Shown: positions 47,351-56,186, numbered from the stretch's first letter. The stretch: 64,000 nucleotides of DNA from Enterococcus sp. HY326 (GCF_026157065.1 NZ_JANLGQ010000002.1:434001-498000); one strand, 5' to 3'. The notes: a model not told the origin generated them from the letters alone. Made by a program: numbers and translations.

Positions 47351-47875
47351 ATGAAGGTATACGTCAGAAAAGCAACGATTTTGGATTTAGACCAAATCGA
47401 AAAAATCATTGAAGATGGCAAACGTTATTTACAGGCTCAGGGGTCGCCTCAATGGCAAAACGGCTATGGTCCAACACGGGAGAAAATTCAAGCCGATATT
47501 GAAAGAAAAGAAAGCTATGTTATGTTAGTCGAAGGCGTCATTGCGGGAGTGGCGGCTTTAGTTTCAGGGGTTGATCCAGTTTACACAGCGATTTCAGGTG
47601 GCAGCTGGCAGGAAAATTCTGCCGAAAGTTATTTGTCGGTGCATAGAGTGGCCTTTAACCAAGAGCTAAGAGGGCAGGGCTATGCTAAATTATTTATGCA
47701 ATTATTAGTGACAGTGGCCGCTACTATTGGCTGTCGTGATTTGCGGATTGATACTCATGAGATGAATCAGATTATGCAAAAAGTGATTTTAGGAGCTGGT
47801 TTTACTTATCAAGGGGAAATTGAATTTCCCATGCCCAATGGTGAACGGCGGGCTTATCAAATTATTTTAGAGTAA
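47351..47875 (+). CDS. GNAT family N-acetyltransferase
   Basis: A 174-residue acetyltransferase with VYVRKATILDLDQIEKI at the start and the acetyl-CoA loop RVAFNQELRGQGYAKLFMQLL in part (R-G-Q-G-Y-A). A conserved GSPQWQNGYGP motif near residue 33 marks a common Firmicute subgroup. The substrate is unknown. ATG 47351 follows GAAGGTGGGAA; the TTG at 47330 is rejected. Confidence 0.87.
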   Translation: MKVYVRKATILDLDQIEKIIEDGKRYLQAQGSPQWQNGYGPTREKIQADIERKESYVMLVEGVIAGVAALVSGVDPVYTAISGGSWQENSAESYLSVHRVAFNQELRGQGYAKLFMQLLVTVAATIGCRDLRIDTHEMNQIMQKVILGAGFTYQGEIEFPMPNGERRAYQIILE

Positions 47876-47955
47876 AAGCAAAGAAAGACTTGCTTTTTTT
47901 GCGGATTTTGACTACCATAGAAAAGAAATTGGAATAGTAATAAAAAAATGTTTTT

Positions 47956-48140
47956 AGAGAATCTGACCTCGGCTGCAAGTCAGATAACCGCTTTTTTTAT
48001 GAACCTGCCAGAAAATTGATTGCAAACAATCGGTGTGAAGTCCTTATCCTTCAGCGAGCTGGACTGTCAGACAGTCAATAAAGGTGGTACCGCGAAATCC
48101 AAGCATTTCGTCCTTTTTATAAAGGATGAGATGCTTTTTT
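47956..48140 (+). promoter_or_regulatory. T-box riboswitch, proline specifier
   Basis: The 14-nt T-box core AAGGTGGTACCGCG (48081-48094) is followed by a terminator (AGCATTTCGTCCTTT / AAAGGATGAGATGCT and T7, 48102-48140). Upstream, AGAGA and a stem ATCTGAC/GTCAGAT with GGCTG form the Stem I elements, and GAACCTGCC (48001-48009) carries the specifier codon CCT (Pro) followed by a purine. Uncharged tRNA-Pro should therefore switch on the downstream prolyl-tRNA synthetase. A possible promoter starts with TTGACT near 47910. The T-box fills the 330-bp gap before proS. Confidence 0.93.
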
Positions 48141-48205
48141 TATTTGCTGAAATTTATAGCCGGCCGCAAGCACAACTCACTTACATTTTTATCAGGAGGA
48201 ACAAC

Positions 48206-49642
48206 ATGGCAAAACAGACAAATGATTTTACAGAATGGTACATCCAAACAATTTTAAAGGCGGAATTAATGTCTTACTCACCAGTTAAAGGCTCGATGAT
48301 TTTCCGGCCAGACGGCTATGAATTGTGGGAACACATTCAAGAGGAGTTCAACAAATTTTTACGTTCAGAAGGGATTCGCAATGCTTATTTTCCAATGCTC
48401 ATTCCCCAAAGCTTCTTTATGAAAGAAGCAGATCACATTGAAGGCTTTGCTCCGGAATTGCCGTGGGTCACAGAAGTCGGCAATGAAAAATTGGAAGAAC
48501 CTTTAGCCCTAAGACCAACCTCTGAAACAATGATTGGTTCAGCCTTTTCTGATTGGATTAATTCTTATCGGGATCTGCCCTATGAAATTAATCAATGGGC
48601 GAATGTCTTCCGCTGGGAAAAGAAAACTTTACCATTTTTAAGAACTTCAGAATTTTTATGGCAAGAAGGACATACTGCCCATGCCAATGAAGAGGATGCC
48701 CGCATCAGAACCATGAGTGTTTTAGAAGAATATGCTCGCCTCTGCGAAGAATTCTTAGCCATTCCGGTCTACAAAGGACAAAAAACTCCTTCCGAACGTT
48801 TTGCTGGTGCAGTCGATACCTATTCAATTGAAGCGATGATGCAAGACGGCAAGGCGGTACAGGCGGGAACCAGTCATTATTTAGGAACAAAATTCGCAGA
48901 CGCTTTTGATATCACGTATTTAACAAAAGAAAATCAGCACACTCATGTTCACACAACTTCTTGGGGAGCTTCCACTCGCTTGATCGGCTCCTTGATTATG
49001 ACCCATGGAGATGAAAACGGCCTAGTCTTTCCACCAACTGTGGCGCCAACACAAATTGTTTTGATGCCAGTCGGCCCGTGGAAGAAAAATCCAGCGATTT
49101 TAGAAAAATTGTCGGAAATTTTTGCTAGTCTTAAAAATAAAGGCTATCGTGTTCGCTTAGACGACACAGATAATTCTCCTGGTTATAAATTTAATGAATG
49201 GGAATTAAAAGGTGCTTGTGTGCGGATTGAATGCGGCCCAAGGGATTTAGAAAATAATCATGCGATGGTTAAGGTGCGGGATTTAGCTGATAAGGAAGCT
49301 GTTGACTTTGCGGACTTAGAGGGCTACGTTGAAGCGCAGCTGGAATTGATGACGCCTCGGCTGTTAGAAAAGGCCCAATTGCGTAATCAAGAAAATGAAT
49401 ATTTAGAAATTGAAACCTTAGCCGATTTAAAGGCCCATATCGAAAAATCACAAGCCGAAGATAAAGTCCCGGGCTTTGTTTTAATCGGTTGGGATGGTAG
49501 CGAGGAAACCGAAGCAAAAATTAAAGAGGAAACTGGTTTTACCACTAGAAATATTCCTTTTAATCCACCAGTTGAAAAAACCGTTGATTTAATCAGTGGC
49601 AAACCAGCTAAACACACAGTCTGGATTGCTAGAGCATATTAA
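48206..49642 (+). CDS. proS: Prolyl-tRNA synthetase, archaeal/eukaryal (short) type
   Basis: A class II synthetase of 478 residues that charges tRNA-Pro. Motif 2 is seen in NVFRWEKKTLPFLRTSEFLW in part, the TSE...R segment RPTSETMIG is present, and the anticodon-binding domain begins near residue 290 (QIVLMPVGPW). The INS editing insertion of bacterial ProRS is absent, and the C-terminal extension ending in WIARAY is that of the archaeal/eukaryal group. The frame is open to 48020 through the T-box, but ATG 48206 after CAGGAGGAACAAC is the start. Whether a bacterial-type proS exists elsewhere cannot be seen here. Confidence 0.93.
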   Translation: MAKQTNDFTEWYIQTILKAELMSYSPVKGSMIFRPDGYELWEHIQEEFNKFLRSEGIRNAYFPMLIPQSFFMKEADHIEGFAPELPWVTEVGNEKLEEPLALRPTSETMIGSAFSDWINSYRDLPYEINQWANVFRWEKKTLPFLRTSEFLWQEGHTAHANEEDARIRTMSVLEEYARLCEEFLAIPVYKGQKTPSERFAGAVDTYSIEAMMQDGKAVQAGTSHYLGTKFADAFDITYLTKENQHTHVHTTSWGASTRLIGSLIMTHGDENGLVFPPTVAPTQIVLMPVGPWKKNPAILEKLSEIFASLKNKGYRVRLDDTDNSPGYKFNEWELKGACVRIECGPRDLENNHAMVKVRDLADKEAVDFADLEGYVEAQLELMTPRLLEKAQLRNQENEYLEIETLADLKAHIEKSQAEDKVPGFVLIGWDGSEETEAKIKEETGFTTRNIPFNPPVEKTVDLISGKPAKHTVWIARAY

Positions 49643-49656
49643 GCTGCTTACACAAT

Positions 49657-49747
49657 AAAAAGTCCACTAACATTTAGGCTAAAAGCTGTCTGCAGGAATT
49701 TTAACAATTCCAGACAGCCCATTTCCTTATACTGTTAGTGGGCGTTT
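49657..49747. terminator. Compound bidirectional terminator after proS
   Basis: GTCCACTAACA (49662-49672) pairs with TGTTAGTGGGC (49733-49743). The loop contains a further stem GCTGTCTG...CAGACAGC. T tracts on both strands serve proS and the convergent kinase gene. Confidence 0.8.
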
Positions 49748-49750
49748 TAG

Positions 49751-50302
49751 TTAGGCGTTTCTCTTTTGTTTAAATTCCCGAGTCATCGCAGTCAAGCTTT
49801 GAGTGGCATCAATTTCAATCAAGTGAGGATAGAGGTCTAAGCTTTGATTGGCTTTGACCTCTGTTTGAAAGAGGGCCAAGCGCTTCGTGATACTTTGCTC
49901 ATCTTCACCCCGTTGTAGCATCCTTTTTTTTGTTTCTTCCTTTGAGATATTCAGACGTACAGGAATAATCTGCTGGCCAAAGCGCTGATAAAGGTTGATA
50001 AATCCCGGCAAAGTCAGCACATCAAAGCAATCATCCTGCAGCAATTTTTCTTGAATCGCTTTTAGGGAAACCCCGTAATAATTACCGTTATAGCGGTCAA
50101 ATTCTGCAAAAGCTTCCTCAGCAATCATCTGTTCAAAAATTTCTGGTGTCACAAAGAAATAATCCCGCCCAGAAATTTCCCCAGGGCGAGGCGCTCTGGT
50201 GGTGTGGGAAATCACTTTTTGCTGCTGACTAAACGCCGCTTCAGCCAGGCTGGTTTTACCGGAACCACTGGGGCCCACAAAGATATAACAAAGATTTCTC
50301 AT
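49751..50302 (-). CDS. Guanylate kinase-like protein
   Basis: A 183-residue P-loop protein resembling guanylate kinase: IFVGPSGSGKTSL (Walker A), SHTTRAPRPGEISGRDYFF (the GMP-binding segment) and EFDRYNGNYYGVS. The LID/C-terminal half is divergent, and housekeeping gmk normally sits elsewhere, next to rpoZ, so this is probably an accessory paralogue. ATG 50302 after AAGGCGGAG is preferred; the longer frame to 50356 has no ribosome binding site. Confidence 0.85.
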   Translation of the reverse strand: MRNLCYIFVGPSGSGKTSLAEAAFSQQQKVISHTTRAPRPGEISGRDYFFVTPEIFEQMIAEEAFAEFDRYNGNYYGVSLKAIQEKLLQDDCFDVLTLPGFINLYQRFGQQIIPVRLNISKEETKKRMLQRGEDEQSITKRLALFQTEVKANQSLDLYPHLIEIDATQSLTAMTREFKQKRNA

Positions 50303-50420
50303 ACGCTCCGCCTTCTCAAGTTCTAGATTATCCTCAGTATACACAAAAGTTGGCAAATCCAGCCACTTTTTAGACTGAAAAAAGCTTAGAGAATGCTATA
50401 ATCATCTTGGGAGTGGAAAA

Positions 50421-51530
50421 ATGAAAACTTTTATCAATTTTTTTAGAAGTGATCTGCTGTTTAGCATTTCATTTATTTTAGCAATTATTGCCTGTGGGGC
50501 AGGGCGTTTTGCCCTATCATTTGTTGATGGCGATGTGATTTTGACTTTACTTGGTCTAATGGCTGTCATCAAAGTACTTGAAAGGCTAGGCGTGTTGGAT
50601 TTTTTTGCCGCCAAGCTGATTCAACTATCCAAAGATGAACGGGCCTTAGTCACCAATCTGACTTTTTTAGCTTTTTTTTCATCGATGATTCTCACCAATG
50701 ATATTGCGATTTTAACTTTATTGCCGGTGTTTCTAAAAATTATCGGTCGCAATAAAGCCTTTAAAAGTAAAATTCTTGGGACAACACTGATTATTATTGC
50801 CGCAAATTTAGGGAGCAGCAGTCTGCCCTTTGGCAATCCACAAAATTTATATTTGTATGGCTATTACGATGTGCCTTTTGGTCAATTTGAAATTTGGATG
50901 CTGCCGTTTTTCTTATTGTCAGCCGTTAGTCTGTTAGTTATCACACGCTTTATCAACAAAAATCCTTTAGAGGTTAGTAGTCCGCAGCTAAAAAAAATCT
51001 CGACCAGACAATTAGCTTTGGCGCTGGTTGGTTTGCTGCTGATGATTTTGGCAATTCTGCATATTCTGCCACTGGCAATAGCAGTTGTTGTCAGTATTTT
51101 ATTAGTGGTCTTAGCGGATTTAAAGGCTCTAAAAGAAGTCGATTACCGATTGCTAGCGACCTTTATTTTCTTCTTTTTAATCGTCGGCAATCTGGCGGAA
51201 ATTCCAACCTTTGTGGCGTTTATCCAAAATATTATGGGGAATTTCTTATCAGTGCTGGTGGGCTCTAGCTTAATTAGCCAGCTGATTAGTAATGTGCCGG
51301 CTGCTTTGTTGTTAGCTCCCTTCACCGAGCAGAGCCAAGCGTTACTCTTAGGGGTCAATATCGGCGGACTAGGGACCTTAGTCGCATCATTGGCCAATCT
51401 AATCGGCTTTAAAGTTTTCTCCCTTTATGCACCTGGGGAGAAGGGCAAGCTTTTGCGAAATTTTTCCCTGTTGAACTTTTGCCTGTTAGCCGTCTTTTTA
51501 CTTTTTTTCAGCCTCTTTAATTTTTTCTAA
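50421..51530 (+). CDS. ArsB/NhaD (SLC13-like) anion permease family protein
   Basis: A 369-residue polytopic membrane protein with about ten hydrophobic segments. TNDIAILTLLPVF and the paired SSSLPFGNPQNLYLYG motif (a reentrant loop with the NPxN-type signature), together with SNVPAALLLAPF near the C-terminus, place it in the ion transporter superfamily. It could carry carboxylates, arsenite or Na+/H+; no arsenic gene lies nearby. The start follows TTGGGAGTGGAAAA. Confidence 0.85.
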   Translation: MKTFINFFRSDLLFSISFILAIIACGAGRFALSFVDGDVILTLLGLMAVIKVLERLGVLDFFAAKLIQLSKDERALVTNLTFLAFFSSMILTNDIAILTLLPVFLKIIGRNKAFKSKILGTTLIIIAANLGSSSLPFGNPQNLYLYGYYDVPFGQFEIWMLPFFLLSAVSLLVITRFINKNPLEVSSPQLKKISTRQLALALVGLLLMILAILHILPLAIAVVVSILLVVLADLKALKEVDYRLLATFIFFFLIVGNLAEIPTFVAFIQNIMGNFLSVLVGSSLISQLISNVPAALLLAPFTEQSQALLLGVNIGGLGTLVASLANLIGFKVFSLYAPGEKGKLLRNFSLLNFCLLAVFLLFFSLFNFF

Positions 51531-51588
51531 TTTGACTCTTGAGGAGCCTTTGATAAATTGGTAAGATATGACTTGAGGAAGGTGTCCC

Positions 51589-51771
51589 ATGAAAAAAAGA
51601 TTAAAGAAAAAAGTAGCTTATAAAGCCTATATCCGCAATATTTTTGAAGGCTATGAAAAAATGCTCCAAGATGCCAGCATCCCCGAGTTAACCTTTACTT
51701 ATTTAAAGGAACAAACAATTCTCTCAAGGGATGATCAAGGCGCCATTCACTTTTTAACCAAAGACATGTAA
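51589..51771 (+). CDS. Small basic hypothetical protein
   Basis: A 60-residue protein with a Lys/Arg-rich N-terminus (MKKRLKKKVAYKAY) and a short amphipathic C-terminal part. The RBS GAGGAAGGTGTCCC and a following terminator support it as a real gene, but no family is recognised. It might bind nucleic acid or membrane, which cannot be shown from the sequence. Confidence 0.6.
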   Translation: MKKRLKKKVAYKAYIRNIFEGYEKMLQDASIPELTFTYLKEQTILSRDDQGAIHFLTKDM

Positions 51772-51775
51772 AGGG

Positions 51776-51820
51776 AGTTCTGGGATAAAATCTGTTACAC
51801 TTTATCCTAGAGCTTTTTTT
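51776..51820 (+). terminator. Terminator after the small gene
   Basis: AGTTCTGGGATAAA pairs imperfectly with TTTATCCTAGAGCT around an 11-nt loop, followed by T7. Confidence 0.75.
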
Positions 51821-51935
51821 GCTGCTTAGAACTTTAAGAAAAATCAAGCATTTTAAATAATGGCTTAAGATAACATTTTTTTGACTGATTGCCTTTATGA
51901 ATAGGCTAAAATTAAAGAAACGAAAGGAGTCTACC

Positions 51936-52955
51936 ATGAAAATTTCGAAAATTGGCTTACTTACAAGCACTGCTTTACTGTTTAGCAGCCTTTTAACAAT
52001 TCCAACAGCTGCTTTGGCTACTAGCAGTTCAACCACTAGTGAAGAAACTACTTGGGATAAACCGATGTTTGTCGCCGGCGCCGGATTAACGGCTGCTCAA
52101 TTAAATGAAACCATGAATTTATTAAATATTACCGCAACTGATGTGGACACGGAGGTAGCAACGGCTCAAGATTTAATCAATTATCTTGGCACCGGCTCTG
52201 GCGATGATTCCGCTATGTTAAGTTCCGTTGTTGTAACCAAAGAAGCAAGCGGCAGCGGTATTCAAGTAGATATTGTCACACCTGCCAATATTACGTTAAT
52301 TACGGCCGAGCAATATATGAATCCATTGGTGACTGCCGGCATCACCGATACCTCAATTGAAGTGGCCAGCGTTGTGCAAGTGACTGGAGAAAGCGCCTTA
52401 ACGGGAGTTTATAAAGCTTTTGAAGCCCATGGCGTGACGATTGATCCTGACAGAGCGCAGCTGGCACAAGAGGAATTAACGACAACGACAGATATTGCCG
52501 ATGAAATTACCAGCGAGGCATCTCAAGACAGCACGTTATCTTCAGAGGAACAATCAGCTGCAGATGAAGCTTATCAAACACAATTGAACCAAGCTTTAGT
52601 CGATATTAAAACAGAATTGGCCGCCCTTAAAGAAGCACAAGGGGACAATGTCACAGCTGAAGATGTTGAAAATGTAGTTAATCAAGCATTAAAGGATAAT
52701 GATTTATCGCAATATATTTCTCAAGACAGCATCAATCAATTAATTGCCTTGGCGCAAAAGTATTTGGATACTGATGGTGTTTTATCACAGGAATCTTTAG
52801 ATCAGCTGCAAAAAATTTCAGACAGCTTTAAAGACACCCTCAGCCAATTAGGTGACCAATTTGGCGGATTAACAGATGCCTTGAAGGCTAACGAAGGTTT
52901 TTTCCAAAACTTATGGACCTCGGTTAAAGACTTCTTTACCAATTTGTTTAATTAG
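51936..52955 (+). CDS. DUF1002 domain secreted protein
   Basis: A 339-residue exported protein. The signal peptide is residues 1-28 (KISKIGLLTSTALLFSSLLT, cleavage near AALA-TSS). The DUF1002 domain covers about 40-220 with the pattern GAGLTAAQLNETMNLLNI, and a coiled-coil-prone helical C-terminus rich in Gln/Asp follows. There is no sorting signal or lipobox. Function is unknown. ATG 51936 follows AAAGGAGT. The signal peptidase gene follows 69 bp downstream, which is suggestive but may be coincidence. Confidence 0.87.
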   Translation: MKISKIGLLTSTALLFSSLLTIPTAALATSSSTTSEETTWDKPMFVAGAGLTAAQLNETMNLLNITATDVDTEVATAQDLINYLGTGSGDDSAMLSSVVVTKEASGSGIQVDIVTPANITLITAEQYMNPLVTAGITDTSIEVASVVQVTGESALTGVYKAFEAHGVTIDPDRAQLAQEELTTTTDIADEITSEASQDSTLSSEEQSAADEAYQTQLNQALVDIKTELAALKEAQGDNVTAEDVENVVNQALKDNDLSQYISQDSINQLIALAQKYLDTDGVLSQESLDQLQKISDSFKDTLSQLGDQFGGLTDALKANEGFFQNLWTSVKDFFTNLFN

Positions 52956-53024
52956 TTGTTTTTTTGACAAAGAATTTTTAGCGTGCTACGGTGTTACAAG
53001 AAAAGTTTTGATGGTGGTGAAGAG

Positions 53025-53624
53025 ATGAAAAGTCAAGAACTGGTGGAACAGCTGAATAAAAAAGAGCCCTTGACAAAGCGGTCAATTTTGCTAATTATCC
53101 TAGCAGCTGTTTTGTTTTTTCTAGTTATTTTTTTTGGCTTCTTCGTTTCCCAAGGTGTTGTTGATGGTGATTCCATGAACCCGACGTTGACTGATGGCGA
53201 TCGGGTTTTAATTTTTAATTATGAAAAGGTCGATCGCTTTGATATAGTTGCCTTTAATCCGCCGGGACAGCCGGCTGAGGAATATGTCAAACGGGTGATT
53301 GGAATGCCCGGAGATGATGTGGCTTTTGATGACGGCGTGTTGTATATTAATGGAGAGGTCACTCCAGAGGACCATCTGGAGCCTGAGGACAATTACAGTA
53401 GTCCTTTTTGGAATTTTGACCTGCAGGATATTTTGGAAATTACCCCGAGTTTAGCCGGTGAAGACATGCCTGCAACAATTCCTGATGAGATGTATCTCGT
53501 CTTAGGGGACAATCGCAATAATTCTGAGGACAGCCGGACCTTTGGCCTGATTTCGGCAGAGGAAATTATCGGCGTGGTTCATTTCCGTTACCGTCCACTG
53601 ACAGATTTTGGCATTTTGCATTAA
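53025..53624 (+). CDS. lepB: Signal peptidase I
   Basis: A type I signal peptidase of 199 residues with one N-terminal membrane helix (about 21-42). The catalytic serine is in GDSMNPTL, the catalytic lysine in YVKRVIGMPGD, and the LGDNRNNSEDSR box lies near the C-terminus. It removes signal peptides of Sec substrates on the outer face of the membrane. ATG 53025 after GGTGAAGAG is chosen; an upstream ATG frame at 52983 lacks a ribosome binding site. Enterococci usually have several paralogues, so this need not be the essential one. Confidence 0.92.
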   Translation: MKSQELVEQLNKKEPLTKRSILLIILAAVLFFLVIFFGFFVSQGVVDGDSMNPTLTDGDRVLIFNYEKVDRFDIVAFNPPGQPAEEYVKRVIGMPGDDVAFDDGVLYINGEVTPEDHLEPEDNYSSPFWNFDLQDILEITPSLAGEDMPATIPDEMYLVLGDNRNNSEDSRTFGLISAEEIIGVVHFRYRPLTDFGILH

Positions 53625-53639
53625 AGAAAAGGGGAGACC

Positions 53640-54089
53640 ATGACAGACAACAGCCCATATCTAAGAAGAGCTCAATATTATGAAACCGATCAGATGGGAA
53701 TTATCCATCATTCCAATTACATTCGCTGGTTTGAAGAAACCCGCTTAGATTTTCTCGCAAAAAATCAAATCTCCTATCAAAAAATCGAAGAGCTGGGAAT
53801 TATCATCCCAGTGCTTGCCGTAGATTGTCAGTATAAAGAGATGGTTCATTTTGATGACCAGGTCTTGATTTATTCAACCGTAGAAACTTATACGGGAACC
53901 CGCCTGGAAATTACTTATGAAATTAAAGATGCCAGTGGCAAACTTTATACGACCGGCGCCAGCCAGCATTGCTTTTTATCCAAGGAAACTGGTCGACTAA
54001 TTAGTTTAAAGAAAAGTTTTCCTGAGGTACATCATCAGTTTGAAGCATTAAAAAATCAAACAAAGGAGTGCTTAGATGGAGATAATTGA
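53640..54089 (+). CDS. Acyl-CoA thioesterase, 4HBT/YbgC-like
   Basis: A hotdog-fold thioesterase of 149 residues: YYETDQMGIIHHSNYIRWFEETR is quoted here only in part, with the aspartate-histidine active-site pattern DQMGIIHHSNY. It probably hydrolyses acyl-CoA or acyl-ACP esters. The RBS AAGGGGAGACC lies 15 bp beyond lepB, and the 3' end overlaps the following GNAT gene by 14 nt, so lepB, this gene and the GNAT gene form a likely operon. Confidence 0.88.
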   Translation: MTDNSPYLRRAQYYETDQMGIIHHSNYIRWFEETRLDFLAKNQISYQKIEELGIIIPVLAVDCQYKEMVHFDDQVLIYSTVETYTGTRLEITYEIKDASGKLYTTGASQHCFLSKETGRLISLKKSFPEVHHQFEALKNQTKECLDGDN

Positions 54090-54507
54090 TTACTCGCTGC
54101 AAAAAAACAATCAAGAGCTGACAGCACTTTTAAACGAACATCAACTAGAAAATAGTGACGGACCTATTGGTAAAGCTGTTGAATTTTCTTTTGCAGCATT
54201 TTCTGAAGGCAGCTATCTGGGCGGAATCAGCGGTCACAAGTGGCTAAACACTCTACATGTCAGCTTATTGGCGACTAAGCCAGCAGTACGCCAGCAAGGT
54301 TTAGGGACAAAGCTGTTAAATCAGGCCAAAAACTTTGCCTTAGCAAATGACTGCCACTTTATCACAATCAATACACAGGATTTTCAAGCCAAGGATTTTT
54401 ATCTGGATTATGGTTTTGATATTATCGCCGAAGTCGCCGACATGCCATTTACTGGGACTACTAAATATTTTATGTTAATGGATTTAACAGCCGCCGAACA
54501 TACTTAA
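54076..54507 (+). CDS. GNAT family N-acetyltransferase
   Basis: A 143-residue acetyltransferase with LLATKPAVRQQGLGTKLLNQ as the acetyl-CoA loop (R-Q-Q-G-L-G) and a C-terminal DFYLDYGFDIIAEV strand. The substrate is unknown. The start overlaps the thioesterase gene by 14 nt, with AAAGGAGTGC as the ribosome binding site. Confidence 0.87.
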   Translation: MEIIDYSLQKNNQELTALLNEHQLENSDGPIGKAVEFSFAAFSEGSYLGGISGHKWLNTLHVSLLATKPAVRQQGLGTKLLNQAKNFALANDCHFITINTQDFQAKDFYLDYGFDIIAEVADMPFTGTTKYFMLMDLTAAEHT

Positions 54508-54580
54508 AACGTTTCAAACGATTGAGTAAAAAGAAGTAGATAACTCAACGCATTTACCATGTTCCAATGAGTCAGCTGAA

Positions 54581-54637
54581 TTGCTATTTTAAAAAGAGTC
54601 TTTGTCAACAGTGTTGCTATTTTAAAAGGAGTCTTCG
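54581..54637 (+). repeat. 33-bp-period direct repeat covering the ANT(6)-like gene ribosome binding site
   Basis: TTGCTATTTTAAAAAGAGTC (54581-54600) recurs at 54614 as TTGCTATTTTAAAAGGAGTC, immediately before the ATG at 54638. The second copy carries AAGGAG; the first has AAAGAG. Confidence 0.7.
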
Positions 54638-55507
54638 ATGGATCAAACGATGGGTTTATTAAAAAAATTCTTTGTAAGTAATGCAGACTTGCGGGTCTTT
54701 GCCATGAACGGCTCTCGGGTAAACCCGCAAATTGCTGATGATAAATTTAAAGACTATGATGTAGTGTTCTTTACCGACCAAGTTAAGAAATATCGGCTTC
54801 AGCAAGATTTTTTACAAGTCTTCGGTGAGATTTTAATTATGACAGAACCCGAGGATGACGATTTATCGCCGCCTTGGTTTCCAAAAGACCAAGGGTATAT
54901 TTTTTTAGTTCAATATACTAATGGGGTGCGAATTGATTTTCAGTTTCGTTCTTTGAAACTGTTGCCGGAGTATTTAAAGGAAGATTCCTTGACTCAAATT
55001 ATTGCTGATAAAGAGGGGCTGACTGACCAAATTGACTCAACCGATCAAGATTATTGGCTGACCTATCCCTCTCAAAAAGCCGTGATAGCTGCTATTAAGG
55101 AATTTTGGTGGCAATCCCTCAGTGTCTTGAAGGCAACTTTACGGGGAGAATTGCTGCTGGCTCAATTTTATTTGCGAATCACCCGGGATGAAGTGATTCG
55201 GCTGATGACCTGGCAAACGGCTTTGACTTATGGATTTGAACGCAGTTATGGCAAACAACAAACCCAAATTTTGCCTTTGCTTGATGAAAACGAGAGGGCA
55301 GCACTACTGGCAACCTATCATTCTGATGGCCCTGAAGCGATTTATACGTCACTGCTGCAATTAATGGCATTGACAATGAAATTTTCCCAGCTGCTTAAAA
55401 ATGAATTTAACTTGTCTGAAGATTTTTTACAGGAATTACCAAAAATTCCTGAGAAATATCTTTTAAGCAAGCAAGAACCTAAATTGGCTAAAAAATTCAA
55501 ACTATAA
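54638..55507 (+). CDS. Aminoglycoside 6-adenylyltransferase (ANT(6)/AadK-like)
   Basis: A 289-residue nucleotidyltransferase. The N-terminal pattern NGSRVNPQI...DKFKDYDVVFFT and the later VRIDFQFRS strand provide the metal-binding aspartates. The C-terminal half is helical, as in ANT(6)-I streptomycin-modifying enzymes. It is not flanked by mobile elements and matches its surroundings in base composition, so it looks like a chromosomal AadK-type gene. Streptomycin modification is possible but unproven. A terminator follows. Confidence 0.85.
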   Translation: MDQTMGLLKKFFVSNADLRVFAMNGSRVNPQIADDKFKDYDVVFFTDQVKKYRLQQDFLQVFGEILIMTEPEDDDLSPPWFPKDQGYIFLVQYTNGVRIDFQFRSLKLLPEYLKEDSLTQIIADKEGLTDQIDSTDQDYWLTYPSQKAVIAAIKEFWWQSLSVLKATLRGELLLAQFYLRITRDEVIRLMTWQTALTYGFERSYGKQQTQILPLLDENERAALLATYHSDGPEAIYTSLLQLMALTMKFSQLLKNEFNLSEDFLQELPKIPEKYLLSKQEPKLAKKFKL

Positions 55508-55552
55508 AAAAGGAGAAACCAATAGCTGTTGCTATGAGTTTCTCCTTTTTTT
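55506..55552. terminator. Bidirectional terminator
   Basis: AAAAAAGGAGAAAC (55506-55519) pairs with GTTTCTCCTTTTTT around an 18-nt loop. It serves the ANT(6)-like gene and the convergent lipoprotein gene. Confidence 0.9.
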
Positions 55553-56034
55553 CATTCTTCTGTGATACTTGAGTCGGTCGCCATCATACTTCTTTGTGCC
55601 TCCAAAGCGGCATCCAAAGTTGCTTGATCCGTTTCTTCGGTAACTAAAATCTCGCTATAATTTGGAATAAAGGCAGGGTAGCTAAAGCCGATAATACCGC
55701 TATACGTGATATTCACTACTAAACCGGCAATCAATTCACTCGTAGCTGGCTCATTGCCATTTTCCATTTTCACCTTATCTAAATCAACTTCAAGCCGATA
55801 CATATCGGTGCCTTGACCGACTCGGGCAACGACTAAAACATTATTTTCATTGGAAACAATTACACTTTCTAAATGCTCAGTTGTGTCTATCATGCTAGTC
55901 ATACTGCTATCCTCCGTCATTGTGTTACTTTCTGTTGTAGTAGAACTAGCTGTATTACTTGTCGAATCACTAGTTCCACAGCCTGCTAAAATAAATCCGC
56001 TTAAAAGGGCGACACCCAAAAATTTGAATTTCAT
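55552..56034 (-). CDS. Lipoprotein
   Basis: A 160-residue protein with a type II signal peptide (FKFLGVALLSGFILAGC, lipobox LAGC with the modified cysteine at C19), a Ser/Thr-rich linker (about 20-50), and a small beta-rich domain (ESVIVSNENNVLVVARV and YRLEVDLDKVKM). It resembles small OB-like DUF3221-type lipoproteins, but not strongly enough to name. The RBS AAGGAGCTG precedes the ATG. Monocistronic. Confidence 0.82.
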   Translation of the reverse strand: MKFKFLGVALLSGFILAGCGTSDSTSNTASSTTTESNTMTEDSSMTSMIDTTEHLESVIVSNENNVLVVARVGQGTDMYRLEVDLDKVKMENGNEPATSELIAGLVVNITYSGIIGFSYPAFIPNYSEILVTEETDQATLDAALEAQRSMMATDSSITEE

Positions 56035-56186
56035 ATATTCAGCTCCTTCATTCCTGCTTATTACGTTATTTTATCCGCTTTCTTTTTTATTATGACATAA
56101 ATTGACATAGAGAGAAACACTTTAAAGCTATCAACTTTTAAAAAATTTTATGATATGATAAAAGCGTGTGAGGGGAGGGTGAATGG

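Noticed and set aside
48020-48205. N-terminal extension of proS by 62 codons
   Set aside because: The segment is the T-box core and terminator, not protein-coding sequence.
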